Assembly (NCBI RefSeq): GCF_003313245.1 | Contig: NZ_QJSD01000003.1 | Coordinates: forward strand, 236,642 to 300,641 | Length of the DNA: 64,000 nucleotides | Direction of reading: 5' to 3' | Source of the DNA: Primorskyibacter marinus | GTDB taxonomy: Bacteria; Pseudomonadota; Alphaproteobacteria; Rhodobacterales; Rhodobacteraceae | Made by a program: the position numbers and the translations under genes | In this document: in pieces, positions 37,359 to 45,832 of the stretch | How positions within the stretch are numbered: the first letter of the stretch is position 1 | How the letters are laid out: every line of letters begins with the position of its first letter | The notes under the pieces: model-generated | What the model was told of the DNA's origin: nothing | What the model saw: the letters and a program-made list of their open reading frames with translations, nothing else | Databases searched by the model: none

Positions 37359-38819
37359 ATGACCAAAGTCATCAAAAACGGCACCGTCTGCACGGCGGAT
37401 CGCACTTGGAAAGCGGATGTCCTGATCGAGGGCGAGGTGATCAAGCAGATCGGTGAAGACCTGAAAGGCGACGAATATATTGACGCCGAGGGCGCTTATG
37501 TCATCCCCGGCGGAATTGACCCGCACACTCATCTGGAGATGCCCTTCATGGGCACCACGGCGGCAGAGACCTTTGAGTCCGGCACCTGGGCGGCGGCCAC
37601 CGGCGGCACGACGATGCTGGTGGATTTCTGTCTGCCCGGCGCGGATGGGTCGATCAAGAACGCCATTAACGAATGGCACCGCAAATCCGCCCCGCAGATC
37701 TGCTCCGACATCGGCTATCACATGGCGATCACCGGCTGGAACGAGACCATCTTCAACGAGATGAAGGACGCCGTTGATATGGGCGTCAACTCTTTCAAGC
37801 ATTTCATGGCCTATAAAGGCGCGCTGATGATCGAGGATGACGAGATGTTCGCGTCCTTCAAGCGCTGCGCCGAACTGGGCGCGCTGCCGATGGTGCATGC
37901 TGAAAACGGCGATCTGGTTGCCGAGATGCAGCAGAAATACTTCGATCAGGGCATCACCGGCCCCGAGGGCCATGCTTATTCCCGCCCGCCGGAATTTGAG
38001 GGCGAGGCGGCCAACCGTGCCATCACCATCGCCGATGCCGCGGGCGTGCCGCTCTACATCGTGCATGTCTCCTGCGAGCAGGCGCATGAGGCGATCCGGC
38101 GGGCGCGCCAGAAAGGCATGCGTGTGTATGGCGAGCCGTTGATCCAGTTCCTGACGCTCGACGAATCCGAATATTTCAACAAGGATTGGGACCATGCCGC
38201 CCGCCGCGTGATGTCGCCGCCCTTCCGGTCCAAAGATCACCAGAATTCACTATGGGCCGGGCTGCAATCGGGGTCGTTACAGGTGGTGGCAACCGACCAC
38301 GCGGCCTTTAACACCGAACAAAAGCGCGCCGGCCGCGATGATTTCCGGATAATCCCCAACGGGTCGAACGGCGTCGAAGAACGGCTGGCCGTGCTCTGGA
38401 CCGAAGGGGTCGAAACCGGTCGTCTGACGCCGAATGAGTTTGTCGCGGCGACCTCGACCAATGTGGCAAAAATCCTCAACATCTACCCCAAGAAGGGGGC
38501 CATTGTGGAAGGCGCGGATGCGGATATCGTGGTGTGGGATCCGAAAATCTCCAAGACGATTTCGCCCGCGAACCACCATTCGGTGCTGGATTACAATGTA
38601 TTCGAGGGATTCAACGTGTCCGCGCAAAGCCGCTACACGCTGTCACGCGGAGAGGTGATCTGGGCATGGGGCCAGAACAGCCAGCCGCAACCCGGCCGCG
38701 GCAAGTTCGTGCCCCGCCCTGCCTTTCCGTCGGCACACGAGGCGCTGTCCAAGTGGAAAGCGCTGAATGCGCCGAAGATGATCCAGCGCGACCCGCTGAA
38801 CATACCAGCGGGGATCTAA
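37359..38819 (+). CDS. hydA: Dihydropyrimidinase
   Basis: A 486-residue amidohydrolase that opens dihydrouracil or dihydrothymine rings. VIPGGIDPHTHLEMPFMGTTAAETFESGTWAA holds the metal-binding HTH near residue 59. SFKHFMAYKGALM near 150 provides the lysine to be carbamylated, and further ligands lie in MVHAENG, YIVHVSCEQA and VATDHAAFNTEQK. No pyrimidine reductase (preTA) is in the window. Good Shine-Dalgarno (GGGAGG) before ATG 37359, undisturbed by the repeat. Confidence 0.95.
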   Translation: MTKVIKNGTVCTADRTWKADVLIEGEVIKQIGEDLKGDEYIDAEGAYVIPGGIDPHTHLEMPFMGTTAAETFESGTWAAATGGTTMLVDFCLPGADGSIKNAINEWHRKSAPQICSDIGYHMAITGWNETIFNEMKDAVDMGVNSFKHFMAYKGALMIEDDEMFASFKRCAELGALPMVHAENGDLVAEMQQKYFDQGITGPEGHAYSRPPEFEGEAANRAITIADAAGVPLYIVHVSCEQAHEAIRRARQKGMRVYGEPLIQFLTLDESEYFNKDWDHAARRVMSPPFRSKDHQNSLWAGLQSGSLQVVATDHAAFNTEQKRAGRDDFRIIPNGSNGVEERLAVLWTEGVETGRLTPNEFVAATSTNVAKILNIYPKKGAIVEGADADIVVWDPKISKTISPANHHSVLDYNVFEGFNVSAQSRYTLSRGEVIWAWGQNSQPQPGRGKFVPRPAFPSAHEALSKWKALNAPKMIQRDPLNIPAGI

Positions 38820-38822
38820 TAG

Positions 38823-39665
38823 GTGCAAAACGCAAAGCCAGGGGATCGACCGCTGTCCGATCCGCTTAGCCAAGACATGACAACCCCTGGCGCGGTGATC
38901 TCCGCGCGGGGCTTGTCGCTCACCTTCCAGACAAATGATGGCCCGGTGCATGCGCTCAAGGATGTGAGCCTCGACATCAAAAAGGGCGAGTTTGTCAGCT
39001 TCATCGGCCCTTCGGGCTGTGGCAAGACGACCTTCCTGCGTTGCATGGCGGATCTGGAGCATCCGACGGGTGGCAGCATCACAGTCAACGGGGTCTCGGC
39101 CCAAGAGGCCCGCAAGGCGCGGGCCTATGGGTATGTGTTCCAGGCGGCGGGGCTGTATCCGTGGCGCACGATTGGCGGCAATATCCGCTTGCCACTGGAA
39201 ATCATGGGCTATTCCAAGGCGGATCAGGCCGAACGGGTGGCTCGCGTGCTGGAACTTGTGGAGCTTGCCGGGTTCGAGAAGAAATTCCCGTGGCAGCTTT
39301 CGGGGGGGATGCAGCAGCGGGCCTCTATCGCGCGGGCACTGGCGTTTGACGCCGATATTCTGCTGATGGATGAGCCCTTCGGGGCGCTGGACGAGATCGT
39401 CCGCGATCATCTGAACGAGCAGCTTCTGGCGCTGTGGGCGCGGACGGGCAAGACCATCGCCTTTGTCACGCATTCGATCCCCGAGGCGGTGTACCTGTCC
39501 ACCAAGATCGTGGTGATGAGCCCGCGTCCCGGACGGATCAGCGATGTGATTGACAGCCCATTGCCCAAGGAGCGTCCGCTGGAAATCCGCGACACGCCCG
39601 AATTCATCGAGATCGCGCATCGGGTGCGCGATGGGTTGCGCGCGGGGCATGGGTATGACGACTGA
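38823..39665 (+). CDS. ABC transporter ATP-binding protein (nitrate/taurine/pyrimidine type)
   Basis: A 280-residue ATPase: Walker A GPSGCGKTTFLR near residue 65, Q-loop VFQAAGLYPW, signature LSGGMQQRASIARAL, Walker B ILLMDEPFGALDE and the switch His in FVTHSIPEA. It is followed by two permeases and a NMT1/THI5-like binding protein, so this is a SsuB/ThiZ-class importer; with the neighbours it probably imports pyrimidines or their breakdown products. Starts at GTG 38823; ATG 38877 is an alternative that also keeps all motifs. Confidence 0.92.
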   Translation: MQNAKPGDRPLSDPLSQDMTTPGAVISARGLSLTFQTNDGPVHALKDVSLDIKKGEFVSFIGPSGCGKTTFLRCMADLEHPTGGSITVNGVSAQEARKARAYGYVFQAAGLYPWRTIGGNIRLPLEIMGYSKADQAERVARVLELVELAGFEKKFPWQLSGGMQQRASIARALAFDADILLMDEPFGALDEIVRDHLNEQLLALWARTGKTIAFVTHSIPEAVYLSTKIVVMSPRPGRISDVIDSPLPKERPLEIRDTPEFIEIAHRVRDGLRAGHGYDD

Positions 39666-39828
39666 TGCCTGCGTTGCGCGTCGTGGTGCCTGCAAGGCCG
39701 CACTGATGTCCGTCCGCCCGGAAGCCGAAACATCGACCGATGATGCCTGTGTCGCAGCCGACAGTTTAAAATGGGGTCCGACGCTGCATGCCTGTATTGC
39801 GCGCTTGCGGACGGAGTGGCGGCGATGA
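39655..39828 (+). CDS. Possible 57-residue cysteine-containing small protein
   Basis: This frame fills the 159-base gap between the ATPase and the first permease. It overlaps the ATPase stop by 11 bases and ends with an ATGA overlap on the permease start. Four cysteines occur in related pieces: DACVARRGAC near residue 4, DDACVAAD near 29 and HACIARLR near 45. The DNA has matching imperfect repeats (GATGCCTGCGTTGCGCG type at 39664, 39742 and 39786). No Shine-Dalgarno and no known family, so it may be chance or a coupling leader. Confidence 0.3.
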   Translation: MTTDACVARRGACKAALMSVRPEAETSTDDACVAADSLKWGPTLHACIARLRTEWRR

Positions 39829-40694
39829 AGCGTTTTGGTCCGGTGCTGGTGGTCGTGCTGACGATCTTTGCGATCTGGTATGTCGGCAGTTTTCTGATGA
39901 ACCGTACATGGGTGATGGATCAGGCCGCGCGGGCCGGGACCGATCCCGGCTTTACGGAAGTGTTGCGCGATACGATGAATCAGGATCGTGCCAAACTGCC
40001 CGCGCCGCATCAGGTCGCGGCAGAGCTGTATGATGGGGTGGTCAACAAGAAAGTGACCTCGAAGCGCAGTCTGGTGTATCACGGCTTCATCACCTTTCAG
40101 ACGACGATGGCGGGCTTTGTGCTGGGGATTGTTGCGGGCGTTGTGCTGGCGGTTGCCATCGTGCTGAGCCGTTTTGCGGATCTGACGCTGATGCCATGGG
40201 CGATCATCAGCCAGACCATTCCGGTGGTCGCGCTGGCACCGATGATCGTGGTTCTGGCCAATGCCGCGGGGGCTGGCAGCCTGTTGGTACCCAAGGCGAT
40301 CATTGCAGGGTATCTGAGCTTCTTTCCGGTCCTCGTCAGCATGGTGGCGGGGCTGCGCAGTCCGGGCGGAATGCAACTGGATCTGCTGCGAACCTATGGC
40401 GCATCTCCGGGTCAGGTGTTCTGGAAATTGCGCCTGCCCGCCTCCTTGCCCTATTTCTTCGCCTCGTTGAAAATTGCGGTGGCGGCCAGCCTTGTCGGGA
40501 CCATCGTGGGCGAGCTGCCGACAGGCGCGATCTCAGGGTTGGGCGCGCGGATGCTGATCGGCTCGCAATTCGGCAATCCGATGATCATGTGGTCGGCGCT
40601 GTTTGCTGCGGCAATCCTTGCAGCCATGCTGATCTGGATCGTGTCGGGGATTGAGAAGATCGCAGTTCGGATGATGGGCGGGGGGCAGACATGA
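39825..40694 (+). CDS. ABC transporter permease (first of two)
   Basis: A 289-residue membrane protein of the SsuC/NrtB-like permease family. An N-terminal membrane anchor is followed by a periplasmic stretch, then about six segments. The EAA-type coupling loop is DLLRTYGASPGQVFWKLRLPASLPYFFASLKIA near residues 185-220. ATG 39825 follows GGAG. Its stop overlaps the next permease start by four bases. Confidence 0.91.
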   Translation: MKRFGPVLVVVLTIFAIWYVGSFLMNRTWVMDQAARAGTDPGFTEVLRDTMNQDRAKLPAPHQVAAELYDGVVNKKVTSKRSLVYHGFITFQTTMAGFVLGIVAGVVLAVAIVLSRFADLTLMPWAIISQTIPVVALAPMIVVLANAAGAGSLLVPKAIIAGYLSFFPVLVSMVAGLRSPGGMQLDLLRTYGASPGQVFWKLRLPASLPYFFASLKIAVAASLVGTIVGELPTGAISGLGARMLIGSQFGNPMIMWSALFAAAILAAMLIWIVSGIEKIAVRMMGGGQT

Positions 40695-41473
40695 ACGGGC
40701 AGCCATCCTTGGTTTTGCGGATCGGCTTGCCGCTTGGGTTCGGGATCGCCGTACTTGTCTTGTGGGAGCTGTTTGTCGTCACTTTCGACATTCCGCGTGC
40801 GATCTTGCCGGCACCGTCTGAGATCTGGGCCGCCATCCAACGCTCGACAGAGATCTTGTGGGTCGATTGGGTGCAGACCGTGCTGAAAGGGGCGTTGACC
40901 GGCCTTGTGATCGGGGCGGTTGCGGGCTTTGCGGCTGCATTGGCTATTGACCGCGTGGATTTCTTGCGTCGCGGCCTGTTGCCGGTGGCCAATTTCGTGG
41001 CGGCCCTGCCGATCGTCGGGGTCGCGCCGATCATGGTGATGTGGTTCGGCTTTGACTGGCAGTCCAAGGCTGCGGTTGTGGTGGTCATGGTGTTTTTCCC
41101 GATTCTGGTGAACACGCTGGCAGGGCTGGCGGCAACTGACAGGATGCAGCGCGATCTGATGCGCACATATTCTGCCAACCATACACAAACCTTAGGCAAA
41201 TTGCGCCTGCCTGCCGCCATGCCGTTTATTTTCAATGGGCTGAAAATCTCGGCCACGCTTGCGCTTATCGGTGCTATCGTGGCGGAGTATTTCGGGTCGC
41301 CGACCAAAGGCATGGGGTTCCGCATCTCGACAGAGGTCGGTCGGTTGGGGATTGATATGGTCTGGGCCGAAATCGCCGTTTCTGCGCTGACAGGGACGGT
41401 TCTCTACGGGTTCGTCGTGCTGATCGAGCGTTGGGTGACCTTCTGGCACCCCTCGCAGCGGCGAAGCCGATAA
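40691..41473 (+). CDS. ABC transporter permease (second of two)
   Basis: A 260-residue permease of the same family, with about six hydrophobic segments and the coupling loop LMRTYSANHTQTLGKLRLPAAMPFIFNGLKISATLALIGAIVAEYFGS near residues 155-205. Begins at an ATGA overlap with the preceding permease, so the two are translated together and probably form a heterodimer. Confidence 0.92.
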   Translation: MNGQPSLVLRIGLPLGFGIAVLVLWELFVVTFDIPRAILPAPSEIWAAIQRSTEILWVDWVQTVLKGALTGLVIGAVAGFAAALAIDRVDFLRRGLLPVANFVAALPIVGVAPIMVMWFGFDWQSKAAVVVVMVFFPILVNTLAGLAATDRMQRDLMRTYSANHTQTLGKLRLPAAMPFIFNGLKISATLALIGAIVAEYFGSPTKGMGFRISTEVGRLGIDMVWAEIAVSALTGTVLYGFVVLIERWVTFWHPSQRRSR

Positions 41474-41509
41474 CAATGAAACTGCGATCAACAACACGGA
41501 GTGTGTACC

Positions 41510-42499
41510 ATGACGATGAACAGGATTGCCGGACTGGCCTTGGCTGCGGGGCTGATCGCCTCGGGCGCGCAAGCGGCGGATGATCTGACGCTGCAACTGA
41601 AATGGGTCACACAGGCCCAGTTCGGGGGCTACTATGTGGCGCTGGAAAAAGGCTTTTACGAGGACGAGGATCTGAACGTCACGATCAAGCCGGGTGGCCC
41701 GGATATCGCGCCCACACAGGTGATCGCAGGTGGCGGTGCCGATGTGGTCGTGGAATGGATGCCCGCCGCACTGGCCGCGCGCGAAAAGGGGTTGCCGCTG
41801 GTCAATATCGCACAGCCCTTCAAATCGTCGGGCATGATGCTGACCTGTCTCAAGGAAAGTGGCATCGAAGGCCCCGAGGATTTCCCCGGCAACACGCTGG
41901 GTGTCTGGTTCTTCGGCAATGAATACCCGTTCCTGTCCTGGATGAGCCAGCTTGGTATCCCGACAGAGGGCGGCGAGGACGGTGTCGAAGTTCTGAAACA
42001 GGGCTTCAATGTCGATCCGTTGTTGCAGAAACAGGCGGTGTGCATCTCGACCATGACCTATAATGAGTATGGGCAGGTTCTGGATGCGGGAATCGCGGCA
42101 GAGGATCTCGTGACGTTCAAATATGAGGATCAGGGCGTCGCCACTCTCGAAGACGGGTTGTATGTTCTGGAGGACAGGCTGTCGGATGAAGCGACCGTTG
42201 ATAAACTGGCTCGTTTCGTACGCGCCTCGATGAAGGGTTGGAAATACGCCGAAGAGAACCCGGATGAAGCCGCAGAGATCGTGCTGGAATATGACGAGAC
42301 GGGCGCACAGACCGAGGCGCATCAAAAACGGATGATGCGCGAAATTGGCAAACTGACCTCAGGCTCGAATGGCGCGCTGGACGAGGCGGATTACCAGCGC
42401 ACCGTTGACTCGTTGTTGTCCGGCGGGTCCGATCCGGTGATCACCAAGCAACCCGAGGGTGCCTGGACCCACGCCGTCACCGACAAGGCGCTGAATTAA
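41510..42499 (+). CDS. ABC transporter substrate-binding protein (NMT1/THI5-like)
   Basis: A 329-residue periplasmic protein with signal peptide MTMNRIAGLALAAGLIASGAQA. The mature part starts DDLTLQLKWVTQAQFGGYYVALEKGFYEDEDLNVTIKPGGPDIAPTQVIAGGGADVVVEWMPAALAAREKGLPLVNIAQ, typical of NMT1/THI5 proteins that bind pyrimidines such as HMP analogues. Given the cluster, a uracil/thymine-like ligand is likely. Its separate position last in the operon, 36 bases after the permease, is normal. Confidence 0.92.
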   Translation: MTMNRIAGLALAAGLIASGAQAADDLTLQLKWVTQAQFGGYYVALEKGFYEDEDLNVTIKPGGPDIAPTQVIAGGGADVVVEWMPAALAAREKGLPLVNIAQPFKSSGMMLTCLKESGIEGPEDFPGNTLGVWFFGNEYPFLSWMSQLGIPTEGGEDGVEVLKQGFNVDPLLQKQAVCISTMTYNEYGQVLDAGIAAEDLVTFKYEDQGVATLEDGLYVLEDRLSDEATVDKLARFVRASMKGWKYAEENPDEAAEIVLEYDETGAQTEAHQKRMMREIGKLTSGSNGALDEADYQRTVDSLLSGGSDPVITKQPEGAWTHAVTDKALN

Positions 42500-42531
42500 C
42501 GCCTGACTCTATCGCAATTTGATGCAGAATT

Positions 42532-42554
42532 GGGGCGGTCCGATGGGCCGCCCC
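42532..42554 (+). terminator. Hairpin terminator of the pyrimidine cluster
   Basis: A 10-bp stem (GGGGCGGTCC/GGGCCGCCCC, one G-U pair) with a GAT loop, 32 bases after the binding-protein stop. There is no T-run, a pattern shared with the hairpin after tmoW at 46203. Confidence 0.6.
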
Positions 42555-42668
42555 GACGCGTTCTGAAACGTTTTGGGGGTTGCGGCTGAATTTCTAACTT
42601 TCCAGCCACAATTTGATTAAAGGTGTGATGTAACGTCGATATGACGAGGCGTTTCGGAAACCGCCGAA

Positions 42669-43361
42669 TTATGCTCGGCCGCGCAACCGGTGCGTGGAAA
42701 TCGCATGAAACATCCCATCGGCGTCTTCGCCCGCAAGGGTCAGCGCGTCCAGTGCGAAGGGCGTGGGCAGGATCGGTGCCAGATGATCGGCAAGCGTCGC
42801 CTCAAGCATCCGCGCCTGAGCGACAGGCAACTTGCTGCTCAGCGTCATGTGAAACCGGAACTGATCCATCACATAAGGATAGCCCCAGCGTTGTAACATT
42901 TGCTTCTGCCGGTCGGATAAAGGGCGTGACCCGTAGCGATCAAGGTCGGCCTGACTTAACGGCGCGCGGAAATCATCGAGCGTCTCTACCGTCCGCGCCG
43001 CAAGACTGGCAATCGCGGTGGCCTCTCCGACAGGTGTCAATGCCACGAAACGGCCCAGACGAGTGACCTTCAGAGAATCGGCAAGCGCGGGGGGCAGGCG
43101 CAGGGACAGTGTTTCCAGGGCCGCTGCAAGTGTGGTGGCGCTTTGCCCATCGGCCAGCCGGAAGGGCGGCTTGATCGTGGCGTGAAACCCGTAGCGGCGT
43201 GGTGTTTCGGTCAGGCTATGCGCAGGCGCATGCAGCCCGTTTACCTCCGGCGCGGGGCAGACCATGCCGGACAGCATGTCCCAGCCCAACCACGCCGCGC
43301 CGAACCGTGCCAGCGCGCCTTCCTGAAGCGTATAATAGATCGCGTAACGTCGATAGGTCAT
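42669..43361 (-). CDS. DUF1045 protein, 2H phosphoesterase-like (phosphonate-operon family)
   Basis: A 230-residue protein with two HxT motifs, GFHATIKPPFRL near residue 58 and FRFHMTLSSKLP near 168, the hallmark of 2H phosphoesterases. This family (DUF1045) usually lies in C-P lyase operons. Here it is 18 kb from the phnM-like gene and no other phn genes are seen. Role unknown. Downstream of ycaQ on the same strand, separated by a palindromic hairpin. Confidence 0.84.
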   Translation of the reverse strand: MTYRRYAIYYTLQEGALARFGAAWLGWDMLSGMVCPAPEVNGLHAPAHSLTETPRRYGFHATIKPPFRLADGQSATTLAAALETLSLRLPPALADSLKVTRLGRFVALTPVGEATAIASLAARTVETLDDFRAPLSQADLDRYGSRPLSDRQKQMLQRWGYPYVMDQFRFHMTLSSKLPVAQARMLEATLADHLAPILPTPFALDALTLAGEDADGMFHAISTHRLRGRA

Positions 43362-43379
43362 GCATTCTCCGCGATACGC

Positions 43380-43400
43380 GCGCCGGGCTTGACCCGGCGC
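43380..43400. repeat. Short palindromic hairpin with the CCGGGTCAAGCCCGG core
   Basis: Perfect 8-bp arms, GCGCCGGG and CCCGGCGC, around CTTGA, lying between ycaQ and the DUF1045 gene. The core CCGGGCTTGACCCGG is the same as in the units flanking the GIY-YIG gene, but the outer bases differ. It may also act as a terminator (CTTTT follows on the plus strand). Confidence 0.75.
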
Positions 43401-43409
43401 CTTTTGGCA

Positions 43410-44624
43410 TTACAGCGTTTCGGTGAGCAGCGGCCTTGCGGGAAAACGAACGTCTTCCAGTCCGGCAAAGCGGGCGATGCGGGCCAGTTCCGCCTCCAGC
43501 CGACTGTGGCGGGCATCGGTCCAGCGCACGCCGCGTTCGGGCCAGACTGCGGTAACGTTCAGAACCCCCGCCGCCCGGTCAGCCTTCATGTCAATGCGTC
43601 CCACCAGCCTGTCACCTTCCAGCAAAGGAAAGACGTAATACCCATAAATGCGTTTGGCGGCCGGGGTAAAGACCTCGATACGGTAGTGAAACCCAAACAG
43701 GCGTTCTGCCCTGGCGCGGTCGCGCAGCGCCGGATCGAACGGGCTGAGCACGCGCATCCGGGCAGGTGGCTTGGGTGCGTTTTGTGCGGCGTCCACGATG
43801 CCGGGCCGCGCGATCGAGCGGCGCAGGCTGCCATCTGCACCTTCCACGTCAATCTCCTGCAATGCACCCGACGCCAGGCCGCGTGCCACCCAGTCCTTGG
43901 CCTCGGCGGCGGTCGCCTTGGCCCAGAAGGCTGCGATTTCGCCGGAGGTGGCAAACCCCAGCCGGTCCAGCGCCGCGTTGCAAGCCCATTCGATTGTCTC
44001 GGCCTCGGTCGGACGGCGGGCAAGATGGCGTTCGGGGATCACGTTTTCGGCCAGATCGTAGATCTTGCGAAACCCGTCGCGGCGCGTCACGGCCAGCGCG
44101 CCCGACCGCCAGAGATATTCCAGCGCCGTTTTTGACGGGTGCCATTCCCACCAACCGCCCGATCTGCGGCCTTCGTCCTTGCCGACCTCTGACGAACTGG
44201 CGGGGCCGTGGGTGCGGATGTGATCCAGCACCGGCTGCGTCTTGTCTTCGAAACCGTCCGGGCGTCCCTTGCGCCATTGCTTTTCCAGCGCGGCGGCGTC
44301 ACGGGCGCAGCGCAGGTGCCAATAGGGATAGAATTCTGTCGGGATCACCGCAGCATCATGCGTCCAATGTTCGAATATCGCGCGGTCGCGGTCCAGCAAA
44401 GGCGCAAGATTGGCGGGCCGGTAAGATTGCCGTCGCGCATGCAGGATCATGTGATGGGCGCGCGCGACGGTGTTGATGCTGTCGATCTGGACAAAGCCCA
44501 GCCGCTTGATCAAAGCCGCGAGATCCGCCCCTTTTGCGGGCCCGGTGGGCGGTTCCGCCAAGGCGTGCCGGTCAAGAAACAGCCGCCGCGCCGCACGGTT
44601 CTTCAGGACCGGCGGCTGCGTCAC
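43410..44624 (-). CDS. YcaQ-family DNA glycosylase (winged-helix, crosslink repair type)
   Basis: A 404-residue protein of the HTH_42/YcaQ family. LGFVQIDSINTVARAHHMIL near residue 42 carries the QxD motif that in E. coli YcaQ is catalytic for unhooking DNA interstrand crosslinks. Winged-helix modules follow (SGGWWEWHPSKTALEYLWRSGALAVTRRDGFRKIYDL, CNAALDRLGFATSGEIAAFW). Length is usual. The overlapping LacI gene upstream shares four bases (ATGA). Confidence 0.88.
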   Translation of the reverse strand: MTQPPVLKNRAARRLFLDRHALAEPPTGPAKGADLAALIKRLGFVQIDSINTVARAHHMILHARRQSYRPANLAPLLDRDRAIFEHWTHDAAVIPTEFYPYWHLRCARDAAALEKQWRKGRPDGFEDKTQPVLDHIRTHGPASSSEVGKDEGRRSGGWWEWHPSKTALEYLWRSGALAVTRRDGFRKIYDLAENVIPERHLARRPTEAETIEWACNAALDRLGFATSGEIAAFWAKATAAEAKDWVARGLASGALQEIDVEGADGSLRRSIARPGIVDAAQNAPKPPARMRVLSPFDPALRDRARAERLFGFHYRIEVFTPAAKRIYGYYVFPLLEGDRLVGRIDMKADRAAGVLNVTAVWPERGVRWTDARHSRLEAELARIARFAGLEDVRFPARPLLTETL

Positions 44625-45649
44625 TTCCGTTTGAGCGTGTCGCCAAAGGCGATGGTCGGGGTCAGTTCCACATGGCTTTGGTATTCAGCCGCATCCCCAT
44701 CTGCGACCCGTGTCGCGATGATCTGGGCGGCGGTCTTGCCGACATCCAGACGGCAGGCATCCATCGTCGCCAATTGCTTTGGCAATCCATCCAGAAGATC
44801 GACCCCGTTAAAACCGGCCAGTCCGATCTCTGCCGGGATATCGGTGCCCTTTTCCAGTAGATAGAGCAGGCCACCCGCACCAATCATGTCGTTGGAATAA
44901 TAGAGAAAATCCAGATCCGGTGTGCGTTCAAGCATGGCGTGGGTCATCTCGCGGCCTTTCACCAGCGCCGATCCGCCCGAATAGAACTCCTGATCCGCGA
45001 CCTCGACGCCGCCCTTGGCCAGCGCCTCCGTGAACCCTTCAAAGCGTTTGCGGGCGCGGTGATCCAGCGGCATCTTGGTGCCCATGAAGCCGATCCGCTG
45101 GTAGCCTGCTTTCAGGATCGCCTTTGCCATCTCGCGGCCGGCGCGGCGATGCGAAATGCCGACCATGCAATCAACGGGTGTGCCGTCCACATCCATGATC
45201 TCGACCACCGGAATACCGGCCGCCTGCATCATCGCACGCGAGGAATCCGTATGTTCCAGCCCGGCGATAATCACGCCCGAGGGCCGCCATGACAGCATTT
45301 CATACAGGACGCGCTCTTCCTTTTCAGGGGTGTAGTCGGTAACGCCCACGACCGCTTGCAGATCGGTGCCTTCGAGCACCTGATTGATGCCGGTCAGGAC
45401 CTCGGGGAATACCATGTTCGACAGCGACGGGATGATGACCGCGACCAGATTGACCCTTTGGCTCGCCAGCGCGCCCGCGATCTTGTTGGGGACGTAGCCG
45501 AGGCTCCGCGCGGCCTCCAACACCTTTTCACGGGTTGCATCCGACACGTCGCCGCGGTTTCGCAATACGCGGCTGACGGTCATTTCGGACACGCCCGACG
45601 CCTCGGACACGTCGCGCAGGGTCAAGGGGCGGGAGTCATCGTTTGCCAA
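44621..45649 (-). CDS. LacI family transcriptional repressor (GntR-like)
   Basis: A 342-residue LacI repressor: helix-turn-helix TLRDVSEASGVSEMTVSRVLRNRGDVSDATREKV at the N-terminus, the hinge helix PNKIAGALASQ, then a periplasmic-binding-like effector domain (VAVIIPSLSNMVFPEVLTGINQVLEG...). It resembles gluconate repressors, but no sugar genes are near. The start is uncertain: TTG 45649 places the HTH at the usual distance; the frame is open to 45811 but reads Arg-rich sequence. ycaQ follows with a four-base overlap. Confidence 0.87.
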   Translation of the reverse strand: MANDDSRPLTLRDVSEASGVSEMTVSRVLRNRGDVSDATREKVLEAARSLGYVPNKIAGALASQRVNLVAVIIPSLSNMVFPEVLTGINQVLEGTDLQAVVGVTDYTPEKEERVLYEMLSWRPSGVIIAGLEHTDSSRAMMQAAGIPVVEIMDVDGTPVDCMVGISHRRAGREMAKAILKAGYQRIGFMGTKMPLDHRARKRFEGFTEALAKGGVEVADQEFYSGGSALVKGREMTHAMLERTPDLDFLYYSNDMIGAGGLLYLLEKGTDIPAEIGLAGFNGVDLLDGLPKQLATMDACRLDVGKTAAQIIATRVADGDAAEYQSHVELTPTIAFGDTLKRK

Positions 45650-45832
45650 AGTGGATAATCCTGTGATGGTTCGGTCGATGCTACGCAATCGCCCGACCCT
45701 GTTCAAGCCAGCAAAGCCGCGTCGAGCGTTTCCATGTGTCCGTCCAAACGCCACCGCGGCAAGCGGTGTTCTACGGCGAGATTTTTGGGACTTGTCGGTC
45801 AAGGCGAACAATCGTAGAAAAAGGGCAGATGT

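Noticed and set aside
38643-40376. 577-codon minus-strand frame across hydA and the ABC genes
   Set aside because: His/Arg/Gln-rich shadow crossing three clear plus-strand genes.
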